Positions 1 through 9,205 of a stretch of DNA of 64,000 bases are shown one piece after another; position 1 is the stretch's first letter, and each line of letters begins with the position of its first letter. The stretch lies in assembly GCA_018065895.1 (NCBI GenBank), contig JAGHSK010000015.1:44323-108322 (forward strand), written 5' to 3'. The translations under genes and the position numbers were made by a program. Source of the stretch: Candidatus Cacconaster equi. GTDB lineage: Bacteria > Bacteroidota > Bacteroidia > Bacteroidales > UBA932. A model generated the notes under the pieces. That model ran no database searches. It saw only the letters and a program-made list of their open reading frames with translations, and had not been told where the DNA came from.

Positions 1-701
1 TTGGTTATGGTGCCGGCTGTGTCAACCATGTCATCCACGATAACTACATTCTTGCCTTCAACGTCACCGATGGCGGTCATTGAACCGACAACGTTGGCTC
101 TTTCGCGTGACTTGTGGCAGATGATCATCGGAACGCCGAGGACTCTTGAATATGCGTTGGCTCTCTTTGCTCCGCCCATGTCAGGAGATGCGATAGAGAG
201 GTTTTCCACATTCAGACCGCGCAGGTAAGGAAGGAATACCGCGCTTGCGTAGAGGTGGTCCACAGGGAAATCGAAGAATCCCTGAATCTGGTCTGCGTGG
301 AGGTCACAGGTCATTACCCTGTCGCATCCTGCTGCGTGAAGCAGGTTGGCTACGAGTTTGGCTCCGATTGAAACGCGAGGTCTGTCCTTGCGATCCTGGC
401 GGGCCCAGCCGAAGTACGGCATGACGGCGATGACTTTATATGCTGATGCGCGGCGTGCCGCGTCAATCATCAGAAGAAGTTCCATCAGGTTGTCTGATGG
501 CGCGAATGTGCTCTGCACTATGAACACTGTTGCACCACGGATACTTTCATTGAATGCAGGTTGAAACTCTCCGTCGCTGAACGGAAGAACATCGGACTGT
601 CCTAACTCGGTCTTAAGGGCGTCTGCTATTTTCTCTGCAAGATAACGTGAGCCTCTGCAGGCAAAAATCTTGAACTTGTGCTCGAAGAACTGCTGATCCA
701 T
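1..701 (-). CDS. prs: Ribose-phosphate pyrophosphokinase, partial (C-terminus beyond window)
   Basis: Makes PRPP from ribose 5-phosphate and ATP for nucleotide, histidine and tryptophan synthesis. The first 233 codons lie in the window and the 3' part runs off the left edge. The start is the ATG complementary to 699-701. Visible family landmarks are an early FSDGE stretch, a CDLHADQIQGFF segment (divalent-metal and ATP region), an SPDMGG stretch, and near the window edge the PRPP-binding loop VVIVDDMVDTAGT. These match class I PRPP synthetases in order and spacing. engB lies directly upstream on the same strand with an 18-base gap, so the two may be co-transcribed. Nothing unusual is seen apart from the truncation by the window. 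Confidence 0.95.
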   Translation of the reverse strand, partial: MDQQFFEHKFKIFACRGSRYLAEKIADALKTELGQSDVLPFSDGEFQPAFNESIRGATVFIVQSTFAPSDNLMELLLMIDAARRASAYKVIAVMPYFGWARQDRKDRPRVSIGAKLVANLLHAAGCDRVMTCDLHADQIQGFFDFPVDHLYASAVFLPYLRGLNVENLSIASPDMGGAKRANAYSRVLGVPMIICHKSRERANVVGSMTAIGDVEGKNVVIVDDMVDTAGTIT

Positions 702-719
702 AGTCTGTTTTTGTTTGGT

Positions 720-1316
720 TTATACGGTTTTGAGTATGTTTTCGATATATCCGAGAATTTCGTCTGAGCCAAGACCCGTCTCAGATGAACTTTTGAACAC
801 CGGAGGAAGTTCCTCCCAGTATTCAAGCATTTTTTCATTGTTGCGGCGTATCTGGTCGTTCACCACATTCACCCCGTTCTTGTCGCATTTCGTGTAGATG
901 ATGGCGAAAGGAATGCCCTCGTTTCCGAGCTCGATCATGAAGTCGAGGTCAATCCTCTGAAGGTCGTGGCGGGAGTCAAGGAGTACGAAAAGAAGCACCA
1001 TCTCCTTGGAGTTCAGAATATAGTCGCTTATGATGTCTTCGAGTTTCTTCCTTCCTGCCTTTCCCATCTTTGCATAGCCATAGCCCGGGAGGTCAACGAG
1101 ATACCATTGCCCGTTGATTAGAAAATGGTTGACAAGCTGTGTTTTTCCCGGAGTGGAGGAGGTGTGTGCAAGGCCTTTCTGGGAGCACAGGGAATTTATC
1201 AGCGAACTTTTGCCGACGTTGCTCCTGCCGATGAACGCGAACTCCGGAAGTGCGGTTGAAGGCTTTCCCGATACGTTCTGGCTGCTTCCTGCGAAGATGG
1301 CCTGCCTGATAATCAT
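720..1316 (-). CDS. engB: Ribosome biogenesis GTPase EngB/YsxC
   Basis: A small cytoplasmic TRAFAC GTPase needed for 50S subunit assembly. The 198-residue protein shows all G motifs: P-loop GRSNVGKS (30-37), the TPGKTQ switch I region near 55-60, DLPG (75-78), TKCD (142-145) and a C-terminal SSETG. Length and motif spacing match the EngB/YsxC/YihA family rather than Era or Der. It is divergent from xseA. A TACATTTG box on the minus strand (1339-1346) would suit a Bacteroidota -7 element. prs follows after 18 bases. Confidence 0.95.
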   Translation of the reverse strand: MIIRQAIFAGSSQNVSGKPSTALPEFAFIGRSNVGKSSLINSLCSQKGLAHTSSTPGKTQLVNHFLINGQWYLVDLPGYGYAKMGKAGRKKLEDIISDYILNSKEMVLLFVLLDSRHDLQRIDLDFMIELGNEGIPFAIIYTKCDKNGVNVVNDQIRRNNEKMLEYWEELPPVFKSSSETGLGSDEILGYIENILKTV

Positions 1317-1338
1317 TACGCGGGTGAATTTGGTATTG

Positions 1339-1346
1339 CAAATGTA
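1339..1346 (-). promoter_or_regulatory. Candidate -7 box for engB
   Basis: The minus strand reads TACATTTG, a perfect TAnnTTTG match, 23 bases before the engB start. I see no convincing TTTG -33 element about 20 bases upstream, so only the -7 half is supported. Confidence 0.4.
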
Positions 1347-1391
1347 TGAAATTGTGTGGACATTACCGAACTATTTTGTAAATTTGTAGGT

Positions 1392-2573
1392 ATGGGCAAT
1401 GAGGAACATATCAGCCTTCTGCAACTGTTGGAAACAGTAAGGGATTCTCTTCAAGAGAGTTTTTACGAGTGTGTGTGGGTTCGGGCTGAAATCAGCGAGC
1501 TCAAACAGAACCGTTCAGGCCACTGCTATCTTACCCTGGTTGAAAAAGACCGGGATTCTGACCTGTTGCTGGCCAAAGTTCCGGCGATAGTGTGGGCGGC
1601 GACATACCGCACTTTGAAGCCTTATTTCTTTTCGGCAACGGGCAGCGATCTTGCGGTGGGGATGAATGTACTTGTGAAGGTGCAGGTTCAGTATTCCGAG
1701 ATGTACGGCCTGTCGCTGATTATCTATGACATTGACCCTTCATTCACTGTCGGAGGGCTGGAACTTGCCCGAAAGAAGACCATCGAACGGCTGAAAGCAG
1801 ACGGAATGTTCGATATGAATTCCACTCTGGAACTGCCGGTGCTTCCGAGGAGACTTGCCGTAATCACGAGTGAAACCGCCGCCGGCTATCGTGATTTCAT
1901 GCGTCAGCTTCACGAAAATGAGTATGGCTTTTCGTTCTCGACAGAACTTTTCCCTGCCGTAATGCAGGGAACGGATGCCCCCGCAAGCATAATAGGGGCG
2001 CTGGATGCCGTTTTGGAAAGGGCTGGTGATTTCGATGCCGTGCTGGTATTGCGTGGGGGTGGAGGCGCTATGGACCTTGTGTGCTTCGATGACTATGACC
2101 TCGCTGTCAATGTTGCGCAGTTCCCTCTTCCTGTCCTTACAGGAATAGGCCATGATCACGACTATCACGTCATCGACATGGTGGCGAATATAAGTGTCAA
2201 GACCCCTACTGCACTGGCCGATTTCATTGTGGATATGTTCGCACAGGAGGGGTACCGCGTGGATTCAATCGCCCAGAGACTCCATCTCGCATTGAAAGGG
2301 AAATTCAGCAGGGAGGAGGCTCTTGTGGACAACCGTGTCACTGCGATGCGTCAGGCCGTGCAGGTCAAATGTTTGAAGGAATCGGGACGTCTGGATCTGT
2401 ATGAGAGCAGAATATCCGCCGCAAATCCGGAGGCAGTCCTTTCCAAAGGCTATGCCATTGCCATGAAAGATGGCAGGAGGGTTGATTCGATCAGGTCCCT
2501 TGAAAATGGCGACGTTGTCAAGGTGATGCTCAAAGACGGAACGTTTGAGGCCCAGATTCGGAAATTGTTTTGA
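1392..2573 (+). CDS. xseA: Exodeoxyribonuclease VII large subunit
   Basis: Catalytic large subunit of the two-subunit nuclease that degrades single-stranded DNA from either end. The 393-residue protein begins with an OB-fold (roughly residues 8-105, including VRAEISELKQNRSGHCYLTL), followed by the XseA catalytic domain with VLRGGGGAMDLVCFDDY, TGIGHDHDYHVID and KTPTALADF, and a coiled-coil-like C-terminus ending in a short SKGYAIA segment. The ATG at 1392 was preferred over the in-frame upstream start at 1356, because the extension is not family-like. It is followed 18 bases later by xseB, the expected partner. Confidence 0.95.
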   Translation: MGNEEHISLLQLLETVRDSLQESFYECVWVRAEISELKQNRSGHCYLTLVEKDRDSDLLLAKVPAIVWAATYRTLKPYFFSATGSDLAVGMNVLVKVQVQYSEMYGLSLIIYDIDPSFTVGGLELARKKTIERLKADGMFDMNSTLELPVLPRRLAVITSETAAGYRDFMRQLHENEYGFSFSTELFPAVMQGTDAPASIIGALDAVLERAGDFDAVLVLRGGGGAMDLVCFDDYDLAVNVAQFPLPVLTGIGHDHDYHVIDMVANISVKTPTALADFIVDMFAQEGYRVDSIAQRLHLALKGKFSREEALVDNRVTAMRQAVQVKCLKESGRLDLYESRISAANPEAVLSKGYAIAMKDGRRVDSIRSLENGDVVKVMLKDGTFEAQIRKLF

Positions 2574-2591
2574 AATCGGATTGCAGTTTGA

Positions 2592-2786
2592 ATGGAAAAG
2601 GATATGAAATACGAAGAAGCGATGGCCAGGCTTGATGAGCTGGTGGCTGGAATTGAAAACCCGCAGCGTGATTTTACAGGTATCGCCGATGACGTGAAGA
2701 AGGCGATGGAACTTGTGAAGTGGTGCAGGAATTATATCCGAAAAGGTGAACAGGAGATAGAAAAGCTCCTTGACGATGAGCAGTAG
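2592..2786 (+). CDS. xseB: Exodeoxyribonuclease VII small subunit
   Basis: Small regulatory subunit of exonuclease VII. The 64-residue protein has the family pattern KYEEAMARLDELVAGIE near its start and an acidic, helical C-terminus (GEQEIEKLL). Length fits the family. An internal ATG at 2604 is an alternative start. It sits directly after xseA and its last codons overlap the glgB start at 2776, so translation may be coupled. The glycogen operon therefore may share a transcript with xseAB. Confidence 0.93.
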   Translation: MEKDMKYEEAMARLDELVAGIENPQRDFTGIADDVKKAMELVKWCRNYIRKGEQEIEKLLDDEQ

Positions 2787-4770
2787 AACAGGAAAAAACA
2801 GGATTTATTCAGCTGATCCATGGCTGAAGCCCTACGCCGAGATTGTAGAGCGTCGTAACTGTGCCATTTTTGAAAGGAAGGAGAGGATTGCCGGGAAAGG
2901 TGGAAGATTGGCGTCGGCCGCCAACGGCCATCTTTATTATTGTCCTCATCGTGAGGATGACTGCTATGTTTTCCGGGAGTGGGCTCCGAATGCCTCACGA
3001 ATCTATGTGATTGGAGATTTCAACGGGTGGCGGCGCAGTGAGGAGTGGGCCATGCGGCCTTCCGGCGACGGTAACTGGGAACTCGCGGTCAACGGAGACA
3101 GCGTGCATCACGGCGATCTCTTCAAGTGGTTCGTGGAGTGGCCGGGCGGAGGTGGGGAGAGAATCCCCGCTTATGCCGTAAGATGCATTCAGGACCCGGA
3201 AACGAAGCTTTTTGCGGCACAGATCTGGGAACCTCGCGAAAAATATCTCTGGCGTTCAAGGAAACACGTGGCTGTGAAGAAGCCTCTCATATACGAGGTC
3301 CATATCGGTATGAGTTCTGAACAGCAGAAAGTCGCCGGATTCGAGGATTTCAGAAAGAATGTGCTGCCTCACATCGTTGATATGGGGTACAACACAATCC
3401 AGATAATGGCGCTTCAGGAGCATCCCTATTACGGGAGCTTCGGATATCAGGTGTCAAGTTTCTTTGCTCTGAGCAGTCGTTTCGGCACGCCGGAAGAGTT
3501 CAAGAAGCTTGTGGATGAGGCTCACGCCGCCGGATTGTCGGTGGTTATGGATCTCGTCCATTCTCATGCCGTAAGCAATGAGAATGAAGGCCTGAGTTGT
3601 ATCGACGGCTCGTATTCCACATATTTTCACGAGGGTGAACGGGGATGGCATCCCGCCTGGGGCTCGCGCTGCTTCAATTATGGAAGCGACAAAGTGGCCC
3701 ATTTCCTCCTTTCCAACATCAAGTACTGGATGGAGGAGTACCGGCTTGACGGCTTCCGGTTTGACGGAGTTACGAGCATGCTCTACCTCGACCACGGCCT
3801 TGAGCGTGATTTCGTGGGATATGACGCATATTTTGATGGCGCTCAGGATGAGGATGCCATAACATATCTTGGTTTGGCCAATATTCTTGTCAAGGAACTG
3901 TACCGCAATGGCGTCACAATCGCTGAAGATATGTCCGGAATGGCGGGGCTTGCCGCCCCGTTGAGCCGTGGAGGCATAGGTTTTGACTACAGGATGAGCA
4001 TGGGCGTGGCGGACCATTGGATAAAGTGGATAAAGGAACGCACGGACTGGGAGTGGAGTATGGGAGAGATCTTCTTCGAGCTCTCCGGAAAACGTGATGA
4101 TGAGAAAACCATCAGTTATGCCGAATGCCACGATCAGGCGCTTGTTGGTGACAAGACGCTGATATTCAGGCTGCTTGATAAGGAAATGTACACCGGTATG
4201 TCGAAAACTGTTCAAAGCCTGACCGTTGACAGGGGCGTCGCCCTGCACAAAATGATACGTCTGGCCACCATATCCACTGCCGGTGACGGGTATCTCACGT
4301 TCATGGGTAATGAGTTCGGACATCCGGAGTGGATTGATTTCCCGAGAGAAGGCAACGGATGGTCATATTTCTATGCCCGCAGGCAGTGGCATCTTGCTGA
4401 GGACCCATTGCTGAGATATTGCGACCTGATGCAATTCGACAAGGCTATGATAGAACTCTTCGCCGACAATGATCTGTTCCCGGAAAAACCTGTATGTCTC
4501 AGAGTTGATGAGGAGAAAAAAGTTTTGGTTATTGGAAGGGGAGTCTTTATTTTTGCGTTCAATTTCAACCCTCAGCACTCTTTTGAACAGTTTGCTGTTC
4601 AAACTTGTCCGGGGGACTATTCAGTGGTGCTGGACAGTGACAGCAGCGTGTTCGGAGGATTTGATAGAAACGACTGCAACGCCTTGCATATCACAAAGTT
4701 TGAAAAAGGTGCGAATAACCTGTATCTCTATCTGCCTTGCAGGAGCGCGCAGGTTCTAAAAAAAATATGA
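2776..4770 (+). CDS. glgB: 1,4-alpha-glucan branching enzyme (GH13, eukaryote-like type)
   Basis: Introduces alpha-1,6 branches into glycogen. The 664-residue protein has an N-terminal CBM48-like module (roughly 55-150, FREWAPNASRIYVIGDFNGW) and a GH13 barrel with the four conserved regions: DLVHSH (259-264), GFRFDGVTSM with nucleophile D330, acid/base E384 in AEDMSG, and D453 in CHDQ. The TSM and CHDQ forms and the length resemble the eukaryotic branching enzyme subfamily rather than E. coli-type GlgB. The ATG at 2776 is chosen over an in-frame TTG at 2770. It overlaps xseB by 11 bases and leads the glucan operon. Confidence 0.94.
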   Translation: MSSRTGKNRIYSADPWLKPYAEIVERRNCAIFERKERIAGKGGRLASAANGHLYYCPHREDDCYVFREWAPNASRIYVIGDFNGWRRSEEWAMRPSGDGNWELAVNGDSVHHGDLFKWFVEWPGGGGERIPAYAVRCIQDPETKLFAAQIWEPREKYLWRSRKHVAVKKPLIYEVHIGMSSEQQKVAGFEDFRKNVLPHIVDMGYNTIQIMALQEHPYYGSFGYQVSSFFALSSRFGTPEEFKKLVDEAHAAGLSVVMDLVHSHAVSNENEGLSCIDGSYSTYFHEGERGWHPAWGSRCFNYGSDKVAHFLLSNIKYWMEEYRLDGFRFDGVTSMLYLDHGLERDFVGYDAYFDGAQDEDAITYLGLANILVKELYRNGVTIAEDMSGMAGLAAPLSRGGIGFDYRMSMGVADHWIKWIKERTDWEWSMGEIFFELSGKRDDEKTISYAECHDQALVGDKTLIFRLLDKEMYTGMSKTVQSLTVDRGVALHKMIRLATISTAGDGYLTFMGNEFGHPEWIDFPREGNGWSYFYARRQWHLAEDPLLRYCDLMQFDKAMIELFADNDLFPEKPVCLRVDEEKKVLVIGRGVFIFAFNFNPQHSFEQFAVQTCPGDYSVVLDSDSSVFGGFDRNDCNALHITKFEKGANNLYLYLPCRSAQVLKKI

Positions 4771-4771
4771 G

Positions 4772-6709
4772 ATGGCTTATTTGAAGTTCAACAAAGCGGA
4801 GCTGGTCAATCTGGAGTACTCCTTGAAAAGGGAGCTTCTTGCGACAAACAGAGCTGGTGGATATTCCAACACTACTATCGTTTGTTGCAACACCAGAAAA
4901 TACCACGGCCTGTTCGCGGTGCCTGTAGGAAAATTCGGCGGGCATCGCCATATGCTGCTCTCCACTGCCGATGAAACTCTCATCCAGCAGGGAAAGCCTT
5001 TCAATCTCGGCATACACTGTTATGGTAATGTCTATGAACCCCGCGGACACAAGTACATCGTCGACTTTGAGATGTCCCCGATTCCGGCAATCACCTACAG
5101 GGTCGGTGGAATGCTCTTCCGCAAGGAGATGCTGTTCGTGCCCAAAAGTGAACAGCTTCTTATCCGCTATACACTTCTCGAAAATGCAAGCACCAGCACC
5201 ATTCTTCAGATAAAGCCGTTCCTTTCCTTCAGGAGCATACATGCCCTTACGAAGGCCAATCCTCAGGCTGACACTCATTTCACTAAGGTAGCCAATGGAG
5301 CGGGATACAGGCTCTACAGCGGATTCCCGATGCTTTATCTGCAATTCTCCAAGCCTTGCGAATATGTTCATTCTCCTGACTGGTATCACGACGTGGTCTA
5401 TACCGAAGAATACCGGAGGGGCTTTGACTGCACGGAGGATCTGCTTGTGCCGGGATTTTTTGAAATGCCTGTACGCAAGGGGGAGAGCATAATCCTCTCA
5501 GCATCCACCAGGCAGGAAGACCCTGAAAAGCTCAAATCCGAATTTGTCAGGGAGAGCAGGAACATTGATGTAAGAAGCGACTACGACAGTTGCCTCAAGG
5601 CGGCCGCAAGCCAGCTTATTGCATATGAAAAGCCTTATACCAGGATTTGCACGGGCTTCTCCTGGCATGAGATAGGAGGTTTGCGTGAGACGCTTATTGC
5701 ATTGCCGGGACTGACACTTTATCGCAACGGCGACGTGAAACTGTTTGAAAAGATTTTGGATGACCTTATCAAGGAGAATCCGATGTATCTGTTCAAAGGC
5801 TGCGATCAGGCGGAATCACCGCTGCGCATTGCAGAAGTGATTCAGCATCTGATTGATTTCACCGGCAATGAAGAGGCCGTTTGGGAAAAATACGGGAGCA
5901 CTCTGAAAAAGATTGTAAAAAGTTACGTTGATGGACGGCCAGGTGTGGCCCTGCACGCCAATGGACTGCTATGGTCACAGAAAGAAGGAGTACCTCTCAG
6001 TTGGATGAACGCCTATGTGAAGGGTCTTCCGGTAAATGAACGCCGGGGCTATCAGGTGGAAACCAACTGCCTGTGGTACAATGCCCTGTGTTGTGTGTTG
6101 GAGATGGAGGGGAAATATGGGAAAAGCAGAAGTATTATGAATGTCTGCAAGCAGATCAAGGAGAACATCGAATGCTGCTTCTTCGATCTGTTCTGGGTTG
6201 AAAGAAGACGGCATCTGGCAGACTATGTGGGAGAAGCCGGACAGAACGTCTTCACGCGGCCGAATCAGCTGTATGCCTGCTCCCTCAAGTACAGTCCTGT
6301 CACGGAAGAGGTCCAGGCTGAGATTCTGCATGCAGTGACCCGCGAACTTCTTACTACCCGTGGAATCCGCACGCTTTCACCGAAGAATCCTCTATACAAG
6401 TCGCGCTATGAAGGCAACCAGATTGAAAGGGATACCGCCACCCACAACGGCTGTACCCGTCCATGGCTGCTCGGCTCGTACGCCCAGGCGCAGTTCAAGC
6501 TTTACGGAGGCGCGTTTACACGGGCGGCCCGTGAAATGATAGATGGATTCCAGGAAGATATGAATGTACACGGTATCGGCTCCGTTGCTGAAATATATGA
6601 CGGGGATCCGCCATATATGCCTCACGGTGCAATCACATCGGCGCTCAGCGTTGCTGAGATACTTCGTGTAAAATATCTGATTGACAAATACGGGGAGGAC
6701 GAGATATGA
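4772..6709 (+). CDS. Glycogen debranching enzyme (amylo-alpha-1,6-glucosidase, GH133 type)
   Basis: Predicted to remove alpha-1,6 branch stubs from glycogen or limit dextrin. The 645-residue protein matches the bacterial/archaeal GDE family. The N-terminal bacterial GDE domain (about 10-230) contains the characteristic LLATNRAGGYSNTT and NTRKYHGLF stretches, followed by an (alpha/alpha)6 barrel with AGFSWHEIGGLRETLIALPG-like sequence near residues 295-315 (here TGFSWHEIG) and a late RDTATHNGCTRPWLLG segment. It starts one base after the glgB stop codon and overlaps the next gene by four bases (ATGA), which indicates one operon. Confidence 0.92.
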   Translation: MAYLKFNKAELVNLEYSLKRELLATNRAGGYSNTTIVCCNTRKYHGLFAVPVGKFGGHRHMLLSTADETLIQQGKPFNLGIHCYGNVYEPRGHKYIVDFEMSPIPAITYRVGGMLFRKEMLFVPKSEQLLIRYTLLENASTSTILQIKPFLSFRSIHALTKANPQADTHFTKVANGAGYRLYSGFPMLYLQFSKPCEYVHSPDWYHDVVYTEEYRRGFDCTEDLLVPGFFEMPVRKGESIILSASTRQEDPEKLKSEFVRESRNIDVRSDYDSCLKAAASQLIAYEKPYTRICTGFSWHEIGGLRETLIALPGLTLYRNGDVKLFEKILDDLIKENPMYLFKGCDQAESPLRIAEVIQHLIDFTGNEEAVWEKYGSTLKKIVKSYVDGRPGVALHANGLLWSQKEGVPLSWMNAYVKGLPVNERRGYQVETNCLWYNALCCVLEMEGKYGKSRSIMNVCKQIKENIECCFFDLFWVERRRHLADYVGEAGQNVFTRPNQLYACSLKYSPVTEEVQAEILHAVTRELLTTRGIRTLSPKNPLYKSRYEGNQIERDTATHNGCTRPWLLGSYAQAQFKLYGGAFTRAAREMIDGFQEDMNVHGIGSVAEIYDGDPPYMPHGAITSALSVAEILRVKYLIDKYGEDEI

Positions 6710-7989
6710 GAGTACTGATGTTCGGGTGGGAGTTTCCTCCACATATTGCGGGCGGTCTTGGTACGGCCTGCTACGGCATGACAAAAGGACTTGCGAAGAA
6801 CGGTGTCGAGGTGCTTTTTGTAATGCCTTCGGCCTCGGGCGATGAGGACCAGAGCGCGGTCAGGATCATCAATGCCAGTGACGTCGCTGTGTATGACACT
6901 TGTTGTGATGTCAATGATTTTCTGAGCAAGGTCCGGTTCCTTCGCGTCGGTTCCAATCTTCACCCTTACATCGACCCTCAGGAGTTCACGGAACTTGTCG
7001 AAAGGGAACAGAGGTCGCAGAGCAGCGAATTCAAATTCTATTTCAGACAGAAATACAAATTCTCCGGAAAGTACGGCGCCAATCTTATGGAAGAGGTGGC
7101 CAGATATGCAATGGTGGCCGGAGCCATCGCCTCGCAGAACGATTTCGACGTAATTCATGCCCACGACTGGCTGACCTATCTTGCTGGAATCGCGGCGAAA
7201 CGCATTTCAGGAAAGCCTCTTGTCATACATGTGCACGCAACGGAATTTGACAGGGGATCGAATGTCAATCCGGAGGTTTTCAGACTTGAGAAAATGGGAA
7301 TGGAGGAGGCTGACAAGGTGATCACTGTCAGCAATCTTACCCGCAACATAGTCATAAACAAATACGGCATTGACCCTTCCAAGGTCGTTACGGTGCACAA
7401 TGCCGTGGATTTCTCCGGCAGGAGCAGCCTGTCGGTATCAAGGGGCGTACCTGAGAAGGTCATCACCTTCCTCGGCAGGATCACCTTTCAGAAAGGACCG
7501 GAATATTTCATTGAAGCAGCTGCAAAGGTACTCAAGGTGTGCCCGAACGTCCGATTCGTAATGGCCGGCAGCGGTGATATGATGAACAGATGCATCAGGC
7601 AGGTGGCGAAATTGGGTATAGCTGACCGCTTCCACTTCACTGGTTTCCTCAAGGGAGATGACGTGCAGAAGATGTTCTCCTTGTCGGACGTCTATGTGAT
7701 GCCTTCGGTTTCGGAACCATTCGGAATCTCTCCGCTTGAGGCGATGAAATCCGATGTTCCTACCATAATTTCAAAACAGTCGGGCGTTGCAGAAGTTCTG
7801 AAGTATGCCATCAAGGTTGATTTCTGGGACATTGACGCGCTTGCAGACGCAATGTTCGCCCTTCTCAACTATCCTGCGATATCGAAAGTCGCAATCGAGA
7901 ACGGGCGTGAAGAGGTGGACAATCTGAAATGGGATGCCGCCGCCACAAGAGTCAAGGCTGTCTACGAGTCGGCCATTAACGGTAAATAA
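6706..7989 (+). CDS. GT4-family glycosyltransferase of the glycogen cluster
   Basis: Probable alpha-glucan-acting or maltose-type glycosyltransferase; the exact reaction is not shown by sequence. The 427-residue GT-B protein starts with a GWEFPPHIAGGLGTACYG loop (nucleotide-sugar/acceptor loop as in starch synthase-like GT4/GT5 enzymes). It has HAHDW near residue 150, VHNAVDF, the ITFLGRITFQKGPEYF start of the C-terminal Rossmann half, and the SEPFGISPLEAM glutamate pair typical of retaining GT4 enzymes. It overlaps the debranching gene by four bases. Genes of this type recur beside GH133 and GH57 genes in Bacteroidota, which supports a role in glycogen metabolism. Confidence 0.85.
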   Translation: MRVLMFGWEFPPHIAGGLGTACYGMTKGLAKNGVEVLFVMPSASGDEDQSAVRIINASDVAVYDTCCDVNDFLSKVRFLRVGSNLHPYIDPQEFTELVEREQRSQSSEFKFYFRQKYKFSGKYGANLMEEVARYAMVAGAIASQNDFDVIHAHDWLTYLAGIAAKRISGKPLVIHVHATEFDRGSNVNPEVFRLEKMGMEEADKVITVSNLTRNIVINKYGIDPSKVVTVHNAVDFSGRSSLSVSRGVPEKVITFLGRITFQKGPEYFIEAAAKVLKVCPNVRFVMAGSGDMMNRCIRQVAKLGIADRFHFTGFLKGDDVQKMFSLSDVYVMPSVSEPFGISPLEAMKSDVPTIISKQSGVAEVLKYAIKVDFWDIDALADAMFALLNYPAISKVAIENGREEVDNLKWDAAATRVKAVYESAINGK

Positions 7990-8002
7990 AAAAGTATCAT
8001 AT

Positions 8003-9205
8003 ATGAGTAAGTCAGTTTGTTTTTATTTTCAGGTACACCAGCCGGACCGACTGCGTCAGTTCCGTTTCTTTGACATCGGGAACGATTTTCACTATTTCGA
8101 TGATTTTGCCAACCGTACTATTCTTCACAGAGTGGCTTCGCGTTGCTATCTGCCTGCAAACAATACTCTGCTTGAGATGATACGCCGGCATAAAGGCGCA
8201 TTCAAGGTGGCCTTTTCCATCTCCGGAGTGGCTATCGAGCAATTTGAAAAATATGCCCCTGAGGTGATTGACAGTTTCAAGGCTTTGGCCGATACGGGCT
8301 GCGTTGAATTTCTTTCGGAGACAAGTTCGCACTCTCTTGCTTCTCTTGCCAGCGAGAGAGAGTTCCAGAAGCAGGTTGAAGAGCATGCATCGATGATGGA
8401 GCGGCTTTTCGGAAAGAAGCCGGTGGTTTTCAGAAACACCGAGCTGATATATTCTGATGACATCGGAGAAAAGGTGGCTTCAATGGGATATAAAGTAATG
8501 CTGTCGGAGGGGGCCAAGCACATACTTGGTTGGAAGAGCCCTAATTTCGTATATACAAATGCCTTGAATCCAAGGCTCAAGGTACTCTTGAGAAATTTCA
8601 ATCTGAGTGACGATATTGCATTCCGCTTCTCGGACAGAGGTTGGGCCGACTGGCCGCTCGATGCTGACAAATATGCTTTGTGGCTTGCCGAATCCCTTAA
8701 GGACAGCGATATCGTGAACCTGTTTATGGATTACGAAACACTCGGAGAACACCAGAAGGCTTCGACGGGAATTTTCGAATTCATTCAAGCACTGCCTGAC
8801 GCTGTGATGCGTCAGGGAATGGATTTCTGTACCCCTTCCGAGGCTGCCGACAGATATCAGCCAGTAGCTCCGCTTCACGTGCCGTATCCGATTTCATGGG
8901 CGGATGAGGAGAGGGATACAAGTGCCTGGCTCGGAAATGAACTGCAGGAAGAGGCTTACAACAAGGTTTATGCTTTGGAGAAGTCGGTGCTTGAAACAAA
9001 GGATGATAAACTGATAAAGACATACAGGATGCTTCAGGAGAGCGATCACTTCTACTATATGTGTACGAAGTTCTTTTCCGACGGAAGTGTCCACAGTTAT
9101 TTCAACCCGTACGATACTCCGTATGAGGCATTCATCAATTTCATGAATGTTTTGAGTGATTTTGAAATAAGAGTTAATGAAAAAATAAAGGAGAACAAGC
9201 AATAA
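8003..9205 (+). CDS. GH57-family alpha-glucan enzyme
   Basis: A glycoside hydrolase or transferase of family GH57, which includes alpha-amylases, 4-alpha-glucanotransferases and branching enzymes. Specificity cannot be fixed from sequence alone. The 400-residue protein begins at ATG 8003 with SVCFYFQVHQPDRLRQFRFF (the VHQP motif of region I), contains GCVEFLSETSSHSL (region II), FRNTELIYSDD with the probable catalytic glutamate, and LFMDYETLGEH (catalytic aspartate region). The longer frame opening at 7934 lies inside the preceding gene and was rejected. The stop codon overlaps the next ATG by one base (TAATG). Confidence 0.88.
   Translation: MSKSVCFYFQVHQPDRLRQFRFFDIGNDFHYFDDFANRTILHRVASRCYLPANNTLLEMIRRHKGAFKVAFSISGVAIEQFEKYAPEVIDSFKALADTGCVEFLSETSSHSLASLASEREFQKQVEEHASMMERLFGKKPVVFRNTELIYSDDIGEKVASMGYKVMLSEGAKHILGWKSPNFVYTNALNPRLKVLLRNFNLSDDIAFRFSDRGWADWPLDADKYALWLAESLKDSDIVNLFMDYETLGEHQKASTGIFEFIQALPDAVMRQGMDFCTPSEAADRYQPVAPLHVPYPISWADEERDTSAWLGNELQEEAYNKVYALEKSVLETKDDKLIKTYRMLQESDHFYYMCTKFFSDGSVHSYFNPYDTPYEAFINFMNVLSDFEIRVNEKIKENKQ

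Noticed and set aside
1379..1386. TAAATTTG as the xseA promoter
   Set aside because: It ends six bases before the ATG, so the predicted transcript would begin at or after the start codon.
3454..4323. 289-codon minus-strand frame
   Set aside because: Antisense to the catalytic domain of glgB, whose four GH13 motifs are all intact.
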